A DNA stretch of 64,000 nucleotides. Origin: Dyadobacter luticola. Its GTDB lineage: Bacteria > Bacteroidota > Bacteroidia > Cytophagales > Spirosomataceae. The stretch spans positions 1,658,375 to 1,722,374 of the forward strand of contig NZ_VCEJ01000002.1 of NCBI RefSeq assembly GCF_005860805.1. Reading direction: 5' to 3'. The position numbers and the translations under genes are program-made. The notes beneath the pieces were generated by a model. The model did not search any database, was not told where the DNA came from, and saw only the letters and a program-made list of their open reading frames with translations. Every line of letters starts with the position of its first letter. Position 1 is the first letter of the stretch. Below, piece by piece: positions 24,942-35,355 of this stretch.

Positions 24942-25691
24942 TTACCTGATTCTCAAAAGCTCGATCACATCCTCCTTTTTCCGCCTCGAAATGTCAATCT
25001 GTGAACCATCGGTCAGGATCAGGCAGTCGCGGTCGGGCGCCAGCTTTACAATGTGCAAAGGGTTCACCAGGTGCGACTTATGCGTCCGGATAAAGCCAAA
25101 TTCGTCCAGCATTTCTTCGTAATGTTTCAAAGTTTTGCTCGTCACGATCGGCTTTTTATCTTTAAAGTGAATAAAGGTATAGTTACCGTCGCCCTGCATG
25201 CGGATGATCTGGTCGATCGTCAGGAAAAACACGCCGTCTTTGGAAGGGATCGCCAGCCGGAATTCTTTCGGGTGGCCTTTGGTCATATTGTCCGCCAGGT
25301 TGTTGAACAAAACCTTGTTTTGCTGGCCGGGCGTGACCTTATTTTTAAACCGCTCTACCGATGCTTTCAATTCATCCGGATCCACCGGTTTCAGCAGATA
25401 ATCCAGCGCGCTGAAACGGATCGCCTGCACGGCATACTGGTTATAGGCCGTCGTAAAAATGACCTCGAATGTCGGATCTTTGATCGATCTCAGGAAATCA
25501 AAACCATTCTTTTTCGGCATTTCCACGTCCAGAAAAACGATGGACGGCTGGTAGGTTTTCAAAATTTCCAGTGCGGCATCGACCGAGTCGGCCTCACGGG
25601 TTTCCGTAATTTCCGTTACAAAATTTTCAATGTAATAATTGAGAATGTTGCGGGCTTTCGGTTCATCGTCTATAATAAGCGCTTTGATCAT
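24942..25691 (-). CDS. LytTR-family response regulator
   Basis: 249 residues. Receiver domain 1-125: acidic DDEP at 8-11, phospho-acceptor Asp55 in VFLDVEMPKKNG, the T/S switch in IFTTAYNQYAV, and the lysine in DYLLKPVDP. LytTR DNA-binding domain about 145-249 (DQIIRMQGDGNYTFIHFKD, FIRTHKSHLVNPLHIVKL, GSQIDISRRKKEDVIELL). It is 11 nt after the stop of the large sensor kinase and is presumably its partner, regulating transcription when phosphorylated. Confidence 0.96.
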   Translation of the reverse strand: MIKALIIDDEPKARNILNYYIENFVTEITETREADSVDAALEILKTYQPSIVFLDVEMPKKNGFDFLRSIKDPTFEVIFTTAYNQYAVQAIRFSALDYLLKPVDPDELKASVERFKNKVTPGQQNKVLFNNLADNMTKGHPKEFRLAIPSKDGVFFLTIDQIIRMQGDGNYTFIHFKDKKPIVTSKTLKHYEEMLDEFGFIRTHKSHLVNPLHIVKLAPDRDCLILTDGSQIDISRRKKEDVIELLRIR

Positions 25692-25702
25692 TGATTAGGT
25701 AG

Positions 25703-28700
25703 CTATGGAGTTTTCAGATAGGTGGAAAGTTCTACTTCGACAAGTGTCCCGGCTGACTTGCCGCCAGGGTCGTATTTGTCGATGATCCGGACGCTGGCGT
25801 GATTGCCCTGCATGCTCAGAATGTTAATACGGTCATTGGATATGGATAGGCCAAGCGACTTGTGACTTTTCGGTTTGCTGTTCTGCGCTTTAATCTCAAA
25901 TGACTTTTCGCGGCCGATACCATTGTCGTCGATCCGGCACAGAAAAGCGTCGTCACTGATCATTTTAAATTCTACTACCATCATCCTGGGGCCGTCTTTG
26001 GCCATCAGCCCGTGCCATAATGCGTTTTCCACATAGGGCTGCAGCAGCATTGATGGCAGAAGTATCTGGTTTTCGTCGAGCCTTGGATCAACAATAATTT
26101 CGTAGCTGAAACTTTGGCCGAAACGCATCAGTTCAAGTTCAAGATAGAGTTCCAGCACCTGCCGCTCTTCTTCCAGGCTCACGAGTTTTTTGCCCGAATT
26201 GTTGAGCACCATCCTGAACAACTTGGAAAATTTATTCAGGTACTTGCTCGCCTCCCCGTACTTCTTTGTGACGATACATTCCTGGATGCTATTAAGGCAG
26301 TTAAAAACAAAGTGCGGGTTCATTTGTGCCCGGAGCGCCATCAACTGACTCTCGGCCAGCATTTTCTGGATTTCCAAAACCACCAGCTCCTGCCGTTGCG
26401 CATTCGATTTCGCCAGTGCTTCCGCAATTTTATTGGCACTGATCGCCGCGACCGTTGTGAGTGTTTTTAAATGTTTCTCACTAAAAAAATGGCGGTAAGT
26501 ATGCTCGGAATCGATTACGCCGATCACTTTTCCTTCATGCAAGATCGGCACGGCGATTTCTGAGAGACGTGTCTGATCGTCCACTACATATCGCGAATCT
26601 TTGCTGGTGTCCCCGATGACGAGCGGCTTGCCCGTCGCGGCTACGGTGCCCACGATGCCTTTTCCGAGCGGGATTTCGATGGGGTTTACAATTTCAAAAC
26701 CTTTTGGGTTTTTGGGTCCGTAAGCTGCCTGCTGCACCAGCATGTTCCTCGATTCGTCCATCAGGTATACCACGCAATCTTCAAACAGCATTTGCGAAAT
26801 GCAGTTCCGGGCAATGTCCCAGCAAATTTCGGTCACCGAGTTTTCACCGTAAACCGAATTGGCAAAATAGTCGATGGTGTTGTCGAAACGCTTCTTTTGT
26901 TTCCTTTTTATATAAGAACGGTAAGAAAAAAACAGGAGGAAAATGACTACCAGCGAGCAGAATGTCAGGAACCACCAGGTTTGCCACCAGTGCGGCTTCA
27001 CCACCACCTCCAACTTCCTGGCCGACTGCATCCAGGCGCCGTACTGGTCGGTGCTGCGGACTTTAAATGTGTAGGTACCCGGCAGCAAATTGGTATAAGA
27101 TGCCGTGATTGAACGCGCTGCATTCACCCAGCCTTTGTCGATGCCTTCGAGCTGGTAGCTGTATTGCAGCGACGGAATATCGCGGTGGTTGAGCGATGCG
27201 TATTGAAATGTGATAAAATCCTCGTCCGGTTCCAGTTCGAGCACATTTCCTTTCTGCTGATTGATTTTTTCTACCCCCAAAACCTGCACGGAAGTAATGT
27301 GCGGCGGCTTTTTCACAGGGATACCGGCAAATCGCAGCGGATCAATGACGACAATGTGGTCCAGCATGATCGCGTACACTTTGCCCCCGGCCACGGTGAC
27401 GAAGTTGAAATAATCCTGCATCGTTTTCCCCAGATCGATATCCACTTTTGTCACTGCCCGCGTCACCGGGTTAAAAAACATTAAACCCTCGCGGCTCGAA
27501 CCCCACACCGCGCCTTTCTGGTCGACCGCGATGCCTGTTATGTAGTCGTAAAAAAGTCCGTTGCCCGAGTTGACACTGTCCATCACCTCGCCTTCCGGGG
27601 TGATCCTGAGGATGCCCCGGCCAAGTACCGCAGCCCAGATAATGCCGTTTTTTCCGCCGACCATCCGGCTGATTTCCATTTCCTTGACCGCTCGGGACGT
27701 AATCGTCGTGAATTTTTTCGTGTCATAATGGTACCGGAGCAGCCCCTTTTTTTCCAGTGCAAAAACAATGTCATGGTTACTTTGCGGCACGAAACTCTGG
27801 CAATAACCGAGGTCGAAAAGTCCGTGCTCCGGATCCTTTCCGTCAAAGCGCTCGGTTTTTTGGGTGGCCGGGTCGTAGCAATAAATGGCGTCGTTGACGA
27901 TCTGGAACCAAACTTTCCCCAAATGATCGGTAAAAATAAAACTGGCAAAACGCTCGGGCAGCCCCTTTTTGATATCCTCAAACCTAACCAGCTTGTCGGT
28001 ACGGTTATCGAGATAATGCACCCCGTCATTTCCCGAAAACCAAAGCTTGTTATCCGCCTTCGCGGCCATCAGAAACCGGTTCCTGATCAGTTCTTTGTCG
28101 GAAACCGAATAATGTTTGTAAGACCCGTTTAATGTATTGTAAATCACGACACCATCTTCCTTGCAGGCGACTATCCGGTTGCTGTCGACCCGGATAAAAT
28201 TCGCGTGTGCGAAGCCGGTTTCCAGGAAAAACTTAAAGCTGGGCAGTTCGTAAATCGCGATCAGCGGATAGTTTGCCTGACTTTTACTCACCCCATTAAT
28301 CGTTCCCAGCCACACATTGCCTTCCTTATCTTCGATCGCGTCCCTGAAATGTCCGTAACCAATGGTGTAAGCCCGGTTTTGACTATACTTAATAATTTTG
28401 ATCGGCTTGCCAGGCTCCTTCACAAAGGCCGCAAAAAGCCAGGTGGAGATCCAGAGCCGGTTCTTGGAATCCACAAAAAGATGGTTACAACCCTCGTTGA
28501 TCTTCTTGCCGTCCAGCGACTGGTATTTCTGGACGCTCTTGGTTTTCAGGTCCCAAAAATTTAGGGAAAGATCATCGTCGCAGCCAAACCATACATTATC
28601 CTGCTGATCCACCGCCAATGCATGCACATTGTTCACTTCCAGCACCGGCGATTTCAGTACATTATTTTCTTTTGAAAAAACCTGTTTGGTTTGATAATCA

Positions 28701-29329
28701 ATAAAATAAGGCTTCGTTCCCGCGATCCAGACACCATGGCGCGCTATATCAGGCACAATCCTCGACAGATAGTAATTATCGGATGCGAACATGGTTGCCG
28801 CCGGGATCAAAGCTGCGATCGGGTACAATTTGCCTGCTTCAAAAATAAAAATGCGCGAAGTAGTCCCGATCCACAGGCGGCCCGTCGGATCAGATTTAAT
28901 CGTCACAACATTTAGTTTTTTCAGCAGATCGAAGCGATTGTCAGTAGAAAACGTGGCGTTTTTCTTATCAAAAACCAGCACTCCTTTCGACAGCCCTACC
29001 AGCAATTTACCCTCGCCTTCCACCGGGTGGATGGCATTGATAAACATATTTTTCTGGCTCGGATCACCTTTGTAGCGTTTCACCACCGCGCCGTCAAACC
29101 GGTTTAGTCCGTTGGTGGTACCGATCCAGAGGAACCCGGCAGCGTCTTTATACAGGCAGCGAACCTGCTTGGCGCTCAGCCCGTCCTGCCATTTAATGTT
29201 CTGAAAAATAGATTGGGAAGATGCAAACAGGGGCAGCAACAGAAGCAGCATAAAGCCGATCATATTGCCGGGAGAAATCGCCCATTTTTTCAAAATGGAG
29301 CTTACTCCATTTGAAATGTATTTATTCAT
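25703..29329 (-). CDS. Propeller-sensor histidine kinase with GAF and LytS-type kinase domains
   Basis: 1208 residues. Signal segment about 20-38, then periplasmic two-component-regulator propeller repeats to about residue 690 (for example KDAAGFLWIGTTNGLNRFDG, DPTGRLWIGTTSRIF, DKEGNVWLGTINGVSKS). A Y_Y_Y domain follows (LPGTYTFKVRSTDQYGAW), and a membrane helix near 785-805. A cytoplasmic GAF domain lies at about 825-945 (VGTVAATGKPLVIGDTSKDS). The kinase is of His_kinase/LytS type (LRAQMNPHFVFNCLNSIQEC, histidine near 1003), with an HATPase (LQPYVENALWHGL, DNGIG). The GAF between membrane and kinase adds an intracellular ligand input. Partner is the LytTR regulator downstream. It is not a hybrid system, since no receiver is fused. 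Confidence 0.94.
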   Translation of the reverse strand: MNKYISNGVSSILKKWAISPGNMIGFMLLLLLPLFASSQSIFQNIKWQDGLSAKQVRCLYKDAAGFLWIGTTNGLNRFDGAVVKRYKGDPSQKNMFINAIHPVEGEGKLLVGLSKGVLVFDKKNATFSTDNRFDLLKKLNVVTIKSDPTGRLWIGTTSRIFIFEAGKLYPIAALIPAATMFASDNYYLSRIVPDIARHGVWIAGTKPYFIDYQTKQVFSKENNVLKSPVLEVNNVHALAVDQQDNVWFGCDDDLSLNFWDLKTKSVQKYQSLDGKKINEGCNHLFVDSKNRLWISTWLFAAFVKEPGKPIKIIKYSQNRAYTIGYGHFRDAIEDKEGNVWLGTINGVSKSQANYPLIAIYELPSFKFFLETGFAHANFIRVDSNRIVACKEDGVVIYNTLNGSYKHYSVSDKELIRNRFLMAAKADNKLWFSGNDGVHYLDNRTDKLVRFEDIKKGLPERFASFIFTDHLGKVWFQIVNDAIYCYDPATQKTERFDGKDPEHGLFDLGYCQSFVPQSNHDIVFALEKKGLLRYHYDTKKFTTITSRAVKEMEISRMVGGKNGIIWAAVLGRGILRITPEGEVMDSVNSGNGLFYDYITGIAVDQKGAVWGSSREGLMFFNPVTRAVTKVDIDLGKTMQDYFNFVTVAGGKVYAIMLDHIVVIDPLRFAGIPVKKPPHITSVQVLGVEKINQQKGNVLELEPDEDFITFQYASLNHRDIPSLQYSYQLEGIDKGWVNAARSITASYTNLLPGTYTFKVRSTDQYGAWMQSARKLEVVVKPHWWQTWWFLTFCSLVVIFLLFFSYRSYIKRKQKKRFDNTIDYFANSVYGENSVTEICWDIARNCISQMLFEDCVVYLMDESRNMLVQQAAYGPKNPKGFEIVNPIEIPLGKGIVGTVAATGKPLVIGDTSKDSRYVVDDQTRLSEIAVPILHEGKVIGVIDSEHTYRHFFSEKHLKTLTTVAAISANKIAEALAKSNAQRQELVVLEIQKMLAESQLMALRAQMNPHFVFNCLNSIQECIVTKKYGEASKYLNKFSKLFRMVLNNSGKKLVSLEEERQVLELYLELELMRFGQSFSYEIIVDPRLDENQILLPSMLLQPYVENALWHGLMAKDGPRMMVVEFKMISDDAFLCRIDDNGIGREKSFEIKAQNSKPKSHKSLGLSISNDRINILSMQGNHASVRIIDKYDPGGKSAGTLVEVELSTYLKTP

Positions 29330-29452
29330 GCTATGTAGGAACGGCCTTAATTGACCTAAGTAGTCTACAAAAAGACCAATAAATCAATACATATTTACCA
29401 AGCGGCGGGAATGAAAAATTTACCGGTAAAAAGTTAGAGTTAATGCTACATT

Positions 29453-29460
29453 ATTTTTGA
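29453..29460 (+). promoter_or_regulatory. Possible -7 box for the small membrane protein gene
   Basis: TATTTTTG is a full match to TAnnTTTG, 47 nt before the ATG at 29508. The -33 position reads GTTAG rather than TTG. The 178-nt gap also serves the divergent kinase gene. Confidence 0.4.
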
Positions 29461-29507
29461 GGCGGGTTTACCTATCCAAAAATATCACTCACTTAAACTT
29501 ATCGGTC

Positions 29508-29804
29508 ATGTTCTGGTTTTTCACAGCTCTTGGGATCAACAGTCTCGCTCTGCTGCTCATCATTGCAAATGCGGTGTACGACGCCCTCACCCTAAAAAAT
29601 TCGTCCGGCCATAACGATTTTGTAAACCTTATCGGTGTGGTACTGGCCGTCGTGATCGTGTTTGCATTCAGTCTCAAAAACGCAGGAAAGCAATCCATCG
29701 CCAACATGGTGCTATGGATACCAGGCGCCCCGCTGGCGCTCTTTTTCTTCTTCACCGCGATCTATTTTGTGATTATTTTCCTGACCGATTCGGATTGGAA
29801 GTAA
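29508..29804 (+). CDS. Small membrane protein, three helices, function unknown
   Basis: 98 residues from ATG 29508 (MFWFFTALGINSLALLLI); the longer frame needs a TTG inside the probable promoter box. Three hydrophobic segments (about 2-22, 40-58, 68-93) with short polar loops, and a C-terminal tail DSDWK. No family is recognised. Divergent from the propeller kinase and convergent with the outer membrane protein at 29826. Confidence 0.7.
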   Translation: MFWFFTALGINSLALLLIIANAVYDALTLKNSSGHNDFVNLIGVVLAVVIVFAFSLKNAGKQSIANMVLWIPGAPLALFFFFTAIYFVIIFLTDSDWK

Positions 29805-29825
29805 GTCCGAAACATTAGATGCTCA

Positions 29826-30764
29826 CTACTGTAACGCCTTACGCGCCTTCCCCTTAAAACTCGGCGGCTGCACGTATACGTCGAAGGTCATCGCGAGGCC
29901 GGAGGCGCGAATTGGGATTGCGCCGGTGACAAGTCGGGAACTGAGGTTTTTCCGGTATCCGGCGGAAAGTTCGATACCCAGTATATTGCCAATTTTGCGA
30001 TTGTAGGTGAGCCCCATATCCACGTCGACGCGGCGGCAAACATCCGGATCGCCAGTATGCAGCGGGTTGAGGTAGTACGTCCGGGTTACGGATTCCGCTT
30101 TTACGTAAAGGATATCATTAGGCGAAAGATTGTTACGCCAAGCCGCACGTTTCGGCAGCATCAGCTCAAAACCCGCGTTTTCAGCATAATTATAGTTGAA
30201 GATAAAAACCGGCAAAATCGTTGTTTTGAAACTTTGGTTGAGCATTGCACCCGCCCCGATTTCCTTATTCGCCGATTTCCTTTTCAGGTAAGTTGCAGAT
30301 AATGTATAGTTGATCGGTATCTGCTTAAACGTCAAATCGGCCAGGTTTCCGCTTTTATTAATGTGAGAAGTGGTGATGATCCATGACGTGCTGTCGAGCC
30401 GGATCAATGAATTCAGGTCGAGGCCGTACGAGCGCAGGTTCCAGCCCTGCATGTTGCTGATTGGATTTTCACCCTGCGTTTTTAATTCAAACTGCTCGCT
30501 GCGGTAGTTCGGACCGAGCAGTACGGTCACACGTTTTGTTTTGGCAAGCGGCAGCCAGGCGCGCATATAAAATTCTTCGTGCGTAAACTTTTTGGTACCC
30601 GCATTGGAAAACTGGTAAAGCTTGCCCGGCGCCTGTGTGGCACGAAAGCTCAGCCACTTTGAAGGGGCCATTCCGGCCAGTCCTGGTTTGAGGGATTGAC
30701 AGGGTGCGTTGCAATTAACCAGGCAAAATAAAAAGGCAAAGGCCTTCCGGTAGTCAATCAACAT
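29826..30764 (-). CDS. Probable outer membrane beta-barrel protein
   Basis: 312 residues with an N-terminal signal segment (AFAFLFCLVNCNAPCQS). Repeated amphipathic strands such as WIITTSHINK, PINYTLSATYLKRKSANKEI, ILPVFIFNYNYAENAGFELM and GIELSAGYRKNLSSRLV suggest an outer membrane barrel. The YLNP motif and overall pattern recall a Bacteroidota domain of unknown function (DUF6268-like, from memory). Function is unknown. Stops 21 nt from the convergent small membrane protein gene. Confidence 0.7.
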   Translation of the reverse strand: MLIDYRKAFAFLFCLVNCNAPCQSLKPGLAGMAPSKWLSFRATQAPGKLYQFSNAGTKKFTHEEFYMRAWLPLAKTKRVTVLLGPNYRSEQFELKTQGENPISNMQGWNLRSYGLDLNSLIRLDSTSWIITTSHINKSGNLADLTFKQIPINYTLSATYLKRKSANKEIGAGAMLNQSFKTTILPVFIFNYNYAENAGFELMLPKRAAWRNNLSPNDILYVKAESVTRTYYLNPLHTGDPDVCRRVDVDMGLTYNRKIGNILGIELSAGYRKNLSSRLVTGAIPIRASGLAMTFDVYVQPPSFKGKARKALQ

Positions 30765-31090
30765 GTTAGGGTCTTCAATAAATGTTATAGGGGCAACTGA
30801 CTCTCACGCACGATTGGGAAACATCAACAAATCAACATTAAGTTCCTGATTTTTAACGCTGCGCAAATACGTCTCCGGCGCGTAATATTTCCGTATCATT
30901 TGTGCATTTACAGTAATCTTTATACGCAGAATTTCGGCAGGTTGATGCAAAATGTTCGAAGTTTTAGAAACACTTCACAGTCTATATTAGGATCAATTCT
31001 AAATTTCTGTTTTCGCCTGAAAAACACTTCGTTAAGTTTTATTTCCTTTTTGAAGAAATGTAGTTTTGAAATTGACACTACTTTTTTTCG
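30765..31090. other. 326-nt intergenic region, possible promoter
   Basis: AT-rich gap between divergent genes. TAGTTTTG at 31061-31068 fully matches the -7 box TAnnTTTG, 22 nt before the ATG of the plus-strand gene at 31091. The -33 region (near 31038) has no clear TTG. No open reading frame or hairpin stood out in the rest. Confidence 0.35.
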
Positions 31091-31579
31091 ATGGACCGGC
31101 AGCGGATGTTTCGCAAAACTTTCACTCTTACTGACTTCCAGCTCAGGCGCTTGCAGGAACTGAGCGAGCTGGATATGATGGATATGGAAGAACATATCCG
31201 AAAGGCCGTGGATGCCTACATCAAGGCACAGAATTTCGAACTGAGGGTGCCTGCACAGAAAGATATCGTTGCCAAAATCAAAAAGCGACAGGATGACGCG
31301 ACCATTTCGCGCGCATTTTGGGTGAATGGCAATGTTGATAAATTTGAATTCTCCGCGCTGATCCTTAATGCGCCTGCCAAATCGGGTATGGATAAAGGCC
31401 GGATCTCCAAACTGGCTATCTGGGACCCGGCCGTGAAAAAGAAGACCGATAATCTCATCGCCTCCTGCATCATGAACTACGACCGCGGCTGGGATATCCG
31501 CCCCGGCAAACTGGCGCAGCCCTATTACGATAAGGTAAGAGACTTGCTGGACGAGCTCATCGCCCAGCCAAAGCTCTGA
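31091..31579 (+). CDS. Conserved protein of unknown function
   Basis: 162 residues. The N-terminal ~50 residues are helical (FRKTFTLTDFQLRRLQELSE, then MMDMEEHIRKAVDAYI) and look like a short ribbon-helix-helix or other helical module. The C-terminal half has FWVNGNVDKFEFSALIL, GRISKLAIWD and MNYDRGWDIRPG, a pattern seen in small Bacteroidota proteins of unknown function. No catalytic motif is recognised. No signal peptide. The stop is 7 nt from the convergent malic enzyme gene. Confidence 0.72.
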   Translation: MDRQRMFRKTFTLTDFQLRRLQELSELDMMDMEEHIRKAVDAYIKAQNFELRVPAQKDIVAKIKKRQDDATISRAFWVNGNVDKFEFSALILNAPAKSGMDKGRISKLAIWDPAVKKKTDNLIASCIMNYDRGWDIRPGKLAQPYYDKVRDLLDELIAQPKL

Positions 31580-31586
31580 CCATTAA

Positions 31587-33851
31587 TTACATATCTACTA
31601 CGGCCACTGCCACCATATTGAAGATTTCCCGCACGGTACTGCCGAGCTGCAGCACGTGTATCGGCTTTTTCATACCCATCAAAACCGGCCCGATCTTGTC
31701 GATCTGCGCAATTTCCTTCAGCAAGTTATAGGCAATGTTGGACGATGACAGGTTGGGGAAAATCAAGGTATTGGCGCCGGTTTTTCCCAGTGGAGAAAAG
31801 GGATATGACTCTTTTAGCAGGTTTAAATTAAAAGGTAAGTGCGCCTGCATTTCACCGTCCACGATCAGATCTGGGCGTTTTTCGTGTAAAATCCGCACGG
31901 CCTCCGCCATCTTAACGGCATCCTCACCTTCCGCACTGCCAAATGTAGAATAAGAAAGAAACGCGATCCGCGGCTCTACATTCAGCTTTTTCACTTCCCG
32001 CGCCGTCATCTCAGCAATTTCTACCAGTTCCTGCGCAGTTGGATTAATGTTGACCGTCGTATCGGCCAAAAAGATCGGCCCGAAGCGGCTCATGAGAATG
32101 TACATCCCAAGAATTTTATTGATACCCGCCTGGCGGCCAATTACTTGTAGAGCCGGCCGCAATGTTTGCGGGTAATTTCGGGTGAGACCGGAAATGAGTA
32201 CATCTGCCTTCCCCAGCTCCACCATCACCGCACCATAATAATTCCGGTGTAGCATCAGGCCTTTGGCATCCGACAAGGTCATCCCTTTCCGCTTTCTTTT
32301 TTCGTAAAGTATTTCGGCATAGGCGTTTATATTTTTCTCCTGCCTTGCTGACCGTGGATCAATGATCGTCACGCGATCGATTGTAAGCTTGTGCTCGCTG
32401 ATGATCCGGTTGATGATGATCGCATTTCCAAGTAAAATCGGGATTGCGATGCCCTGTTCCAAAACTTCCTGCACGGCGCGGAGCACGGTCAGGTTTTCAC
32501 CGTCAGTAAACACGACGCGTTTTGGTTTTTGTTTGGCCTGGTTGATGATACCCCGGATCAGCGAGTTGTCCAGACCGATCCGGCTGGTCAGCTTCATATC
32601 ATAATCATCCCAATCCGTAATGCTGGTACGCGCCACGCCGCTTTCCATCGCTGCAAGTGCAACGGCGGGGGCTACGGTGGTGAGCAAACGCGGGTCTGTG
32701 GGTTTTGGCAAAATGTATTTCCTGCCAAAAATCAGGTTGGTTTCCCCATAAGTCATGTTTACACTTTCAGGGACCGTCTTTTTTGCCAGCGCCGCCAGGG
32801 CTTTCACGGCTGCAAGCTTCATGGCTTCATTGATGGTCGTAGCACGCACATCCAGCGCGCCACGGAAAATGTAAGGGAAGCCCAGCACATTGTTCACCTG
32901 GTTGGGATAGTCGGAGCGGCCGGTCGCCATGATAATGTCGGGCCGTACTGCTACTGCATCTTCGTACGTAATTTCCGGGTTTGGATTCGCCATCGCGAAC
33001 ACAATGCAATCCGCGGCCATCGATTTCACCATATCCTGGCTCACCACATTACCTACCGACAAACCGAGAAACACGTCAGCGCCCACCAGCGCATCAGCCA
33101 GTTTCCAGTCCTCGGCAAATTTGTCCGTCACATATTTGTATTGGTTCGGAACAAGATTGGCGCGTGAAGTATGCAGCAGACCATCCTTGTCGAAAACGGT
33201 AATGTTACTTTTATCAACACCCAGCGCGACGTACAAATCGATACAGGCAATCGCCGCAGCACCTGCGCCATTTACCACGAGTCTGATCTTCGAAATATCC
33301 TTGCCCGAAAGGTCTAATGCATTTAGCAATGCTGCTGCGCTGCAAATCGCGGTGCCGTGCTGGTCGTCGTGCATAACGGGGATCGAGAGTTCTTTCCGCA
33401 GTCGTTCCTCGATTTCAAAACAAGCCGGCGCGGCAATATCTTCCAGGTTGATCGCCCCGAATGTCGGTTGCAGTATCTTGACCGTTTTTACAAAATCATC
33501 AATATTCTTCGTATCCAGCTCGATATCAAAGGCATCAATGTCTGCATAAATTTTGAATAGCAAACATTTACCTTCCATCACTGGCTTGGACGCAGCCGGA
33601 CCGATGTCACCCAGACCGAGGACGGCTGTACCGTTTGTGATCACTGCGACGAGATTTCCTTTGGTGGTATAATCGTACACCTTTTCCTCGGCGGCCACAA
33701 TTTCGAGACAGGGCTCGGCGACGCCGGGTGAGTACGCCAGCGACAGATCGCGCTGGTTGGAGGTTTCTTTGGTGGGTTTTACTTCTATTTTTCCGGGACG
33801 GCCTTTGGCGTGGTACCAGAGCGCATCCTCTTTTAATTTTTGCGAATTCAT
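31587..33851 (-). CDS. maeB: NADP-dependent malic enzyme with C-terminal phosphotransacetylase-like domain
   Basis: 754 residues, the usual length of MaeB-type enzymes. Malic enzyme domain 1-~425: [66 protein letters not shown], and [17 protein letters not shown] for the nucleotide. The ~430-754 part is phosphotransacetylase-like ([60 protein letters not shown]) and probably regulatory. It decarboxylates malate to pyruvate and makes NADPH. Upstream of it, on the same strand, is the GntP permease. Confidence 0.96.
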   Translation of the reverse strand: MNSQKLKEDALWYHAKGRPGKIEVKPTKETSNQRDLSLAYSPGVAEPCLEIVAAEEKVYDYTTKGNLVAVITNGTAVLGLGDIGPAASKPVMEGKCLLFKIYADIDAFDIELDTKNIDDFVKTVKILQPTFGAINLEDIAAPACFEIEERLRKELSIPVMHDDQHGTAICSAAALLNALDLSGKDISKIRLVVNGAGAAAIACIDLYVALGVDKSNITVFDKDGLLHTSRANLVPNQYKYVTDKFAEDWKLADALVGADVFLGLSVGNVVSQDMVKSMAADCIVFAMANPNPEITYEDAVAVRPDIIMATGRSDYPNQVNNVLGFPYIFRGALDVRATTINEAMKLAAVKALAALAKKTVPESVNMTYGETNLIFGRKYILPKPTDPRLLTTVAPAVALAAMESGVARTSITDWDDYDMKLTSRIGLDNSLIRGIINQAKQKPKRVVFTDGENLTVLRAVQEVLEQGIAIPILLGNAIIINRIISEHKLTIDRVTIIDPRSARQEKNINAYAEILYEKRKRKGMTLSDAKGLMLHRNYYGAVMVELGKADVLISGLTRNYPQTLRPALQVIGRQAGINKILGMYILMSRFGPIFLADTTVNINPTAQELVEIAEMTAREVKKLNVEPRIAFLSYSTFGSAEGEDAVKMAEAVRILHEKRPDLIVDGEMQAHLPFNLNLLKESYPFSPLGKTGANTLIFPNLSSSNIAYNLLKEIAQIDKIGPVLMGMKKPIHVLQLGSTVREIFNMVAVAVVDM

Positions 33852-33941
33852 TTGGTCAGTTTTTCAAGGCAGGTTCAACTGGTGACCCCGCCGTACAGGC
33901 CCTAAAATAACTGACTTGTGCGCTTATAATCTAAATTTTTC

Positions 33942-35270
33942 CTACTCTAATATTTTGGAAAGGAAAAATACAACCAGAAATGAGGTGATACCCATCATCA
34001 CAGTGGCCACGGAATATACGCGCAGCATGGTCTTCATATCCATCCCCGAAAACTTGGCGATCACCCAGAAATAGGCATCATTGGCATGCGAAACCATCAT
34101 GGAGCCCGCGCCCATCGATAAGATACACAGCAGCGGCCCGCTACCAGTTGCCAATCCGAGGGCGGGCAACAAAGGCTGTACGATAGAAGATGCGGTGATG
34201 ATCGCGACCGTGGAAGATCCCTGGGCGGTTTTTAACAAAGAAGTAAGCAAAAAAGGAAAAAAGATACCCAGGCTCCCCAAAGCCAGCGAGGCGCTGAGAT
34301 GGTCCCCAATTTTGGTTGCTGCCAGTACCGCACCGAATGCCCCGCCGGCACCGATGATGACCAGAATACCACCCGCTTTTTCGGCTGCGTCCTGCAATAA
34401 GTGGCTTACCGCATCGCGCGTCCAGGAACGCTGGCCGGCAAACGCGAGCAAAACGCCGATGGACAAGGCGATTACGGGATCACCGATAGAAAGTAAACTG
34501 TTGACAAAACCTTCGGCCGGTGCATTTTCGACCAGTAAAAAGGATTTTAAACCAATAAGAATAATAGGCACGATCACTGGCAGGAAGGATTTCAAAACCG
34601 ATGGGCGGACTACATTCACCTGCTGCTCCTCGACATTTTCAGCAAAAACAGGCGTTTTGCTACCCGCATATTTTGCCCAGAAGTAACCCACGATCGCCGA
34701 CGGGATCGCCACCGCAATACCTACCAAAATCAGTTTTCCAAAATCGACTCCAATAATGCCCGCCGAAGCTGCCGCGCCCGGATGCGGCGGGATGAGGCAA
34801 TGTACCGAATACAAGCCGGTAGCCAGCGAAGTGGCCATCACCGCCACCGAAATACCCGTCCGCCGCGCCAGTGACTGGTTCAGTCCGCTGAGAACGATAT
34901 AACCCGAGTCGCAAAAGATGGGCAGGCCAATAATAAAACCGGTCACGCTCATTGCCAGCGGCGCGCGCTTCTCTCCTACCTTGCCGAGAATGTAATTCGC
35001 CATCACGCTGGTGCTGCCGGTATGTTCCAGCACCACGCCCAATGTCGTCCCGAGGACGATCAGCAGGCCCAGGGATTTCATAATGTTGCCAAAACCTTCT
35101 TTCGTAGCCGTGATCACCTCACTCACAGGCATTTGTACGCCCAACCCGACAATAAAACACGAGATAATCAGTGCAAAAAACGCGTGTACCTTGTAGCGGG
35201 CCGTCAGCAATACAATCGCCGCGATGCCGATCAGCAGACATACGAGCAGGTAGATAAAAGAATGTTGCAT
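33942..35270 (-). CDS. GntP-family gluconate/organic acid permease
   Basis: 442 residues from ATG 35270 (MQHSFIYLLVCLLIGI); the long upstream extension is not hydrophobic and runs through the divergent gene. About 12 membrane helices. Family motifs include GFGNIMKSLGLLIVLGTTLG, FIIGLPIFCDSGYIVLSGL, CLIPPHPGAAASAGIIGVD and GSSTVAIITASSIVQPLL. GntP transporters bring in gluconate and related sugar acids with protons. Exact substrate is unknown. Divergent from the SGNH hydrolase at 35356 with an 85-nt shared promoter region. Confidence 0.93.
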   Translation of the reverse strand: MQHSFIYLLVCLLIGIAAIVLLTARYKVHAFFALIISCFIVGLGVQMPVSEVITATKEGFGNIMKSLGLLIVLGTTLGVVLEHTGSTSVMANYILGKVGEKRAPLAMSVTGFIIGLPIFCDSGYIVLSGLNQSLARRTGISVAVMATSLATGLYSVHCLIPPHPGAAASAGIIGVDFGKLILVGIAVAIPSAIVGYFWAKYAGSKTPVFAENVEEQQVNVVRPSVLKSFLPVIVPIILIGLKSFLLVENAPAEGFVNSLLSIGDPVIALSIGVLLAFAGQRSWTRDAVSHLLQDAAEKAGGILVIIGAGGAFGAVLAATKIGDHLSASLALGSLGIFFPFLLTSLLKTAQGSSTVAIITASSIVQPLLPALGLATGSGPLLCILSMGAGSMMVSHANDAYFWVIAKFSGMDMKTMLRVYSVATVMMGITSFLVVFFLSKILE

Positions 35271-35355
35271 GTATTTTTCTTTGAAAAAATCTGAAATAAT
35301 CCAAGTACAAAATGCGCGGCGGATACTATATAAAGTAATACCGATCATTTCTACT

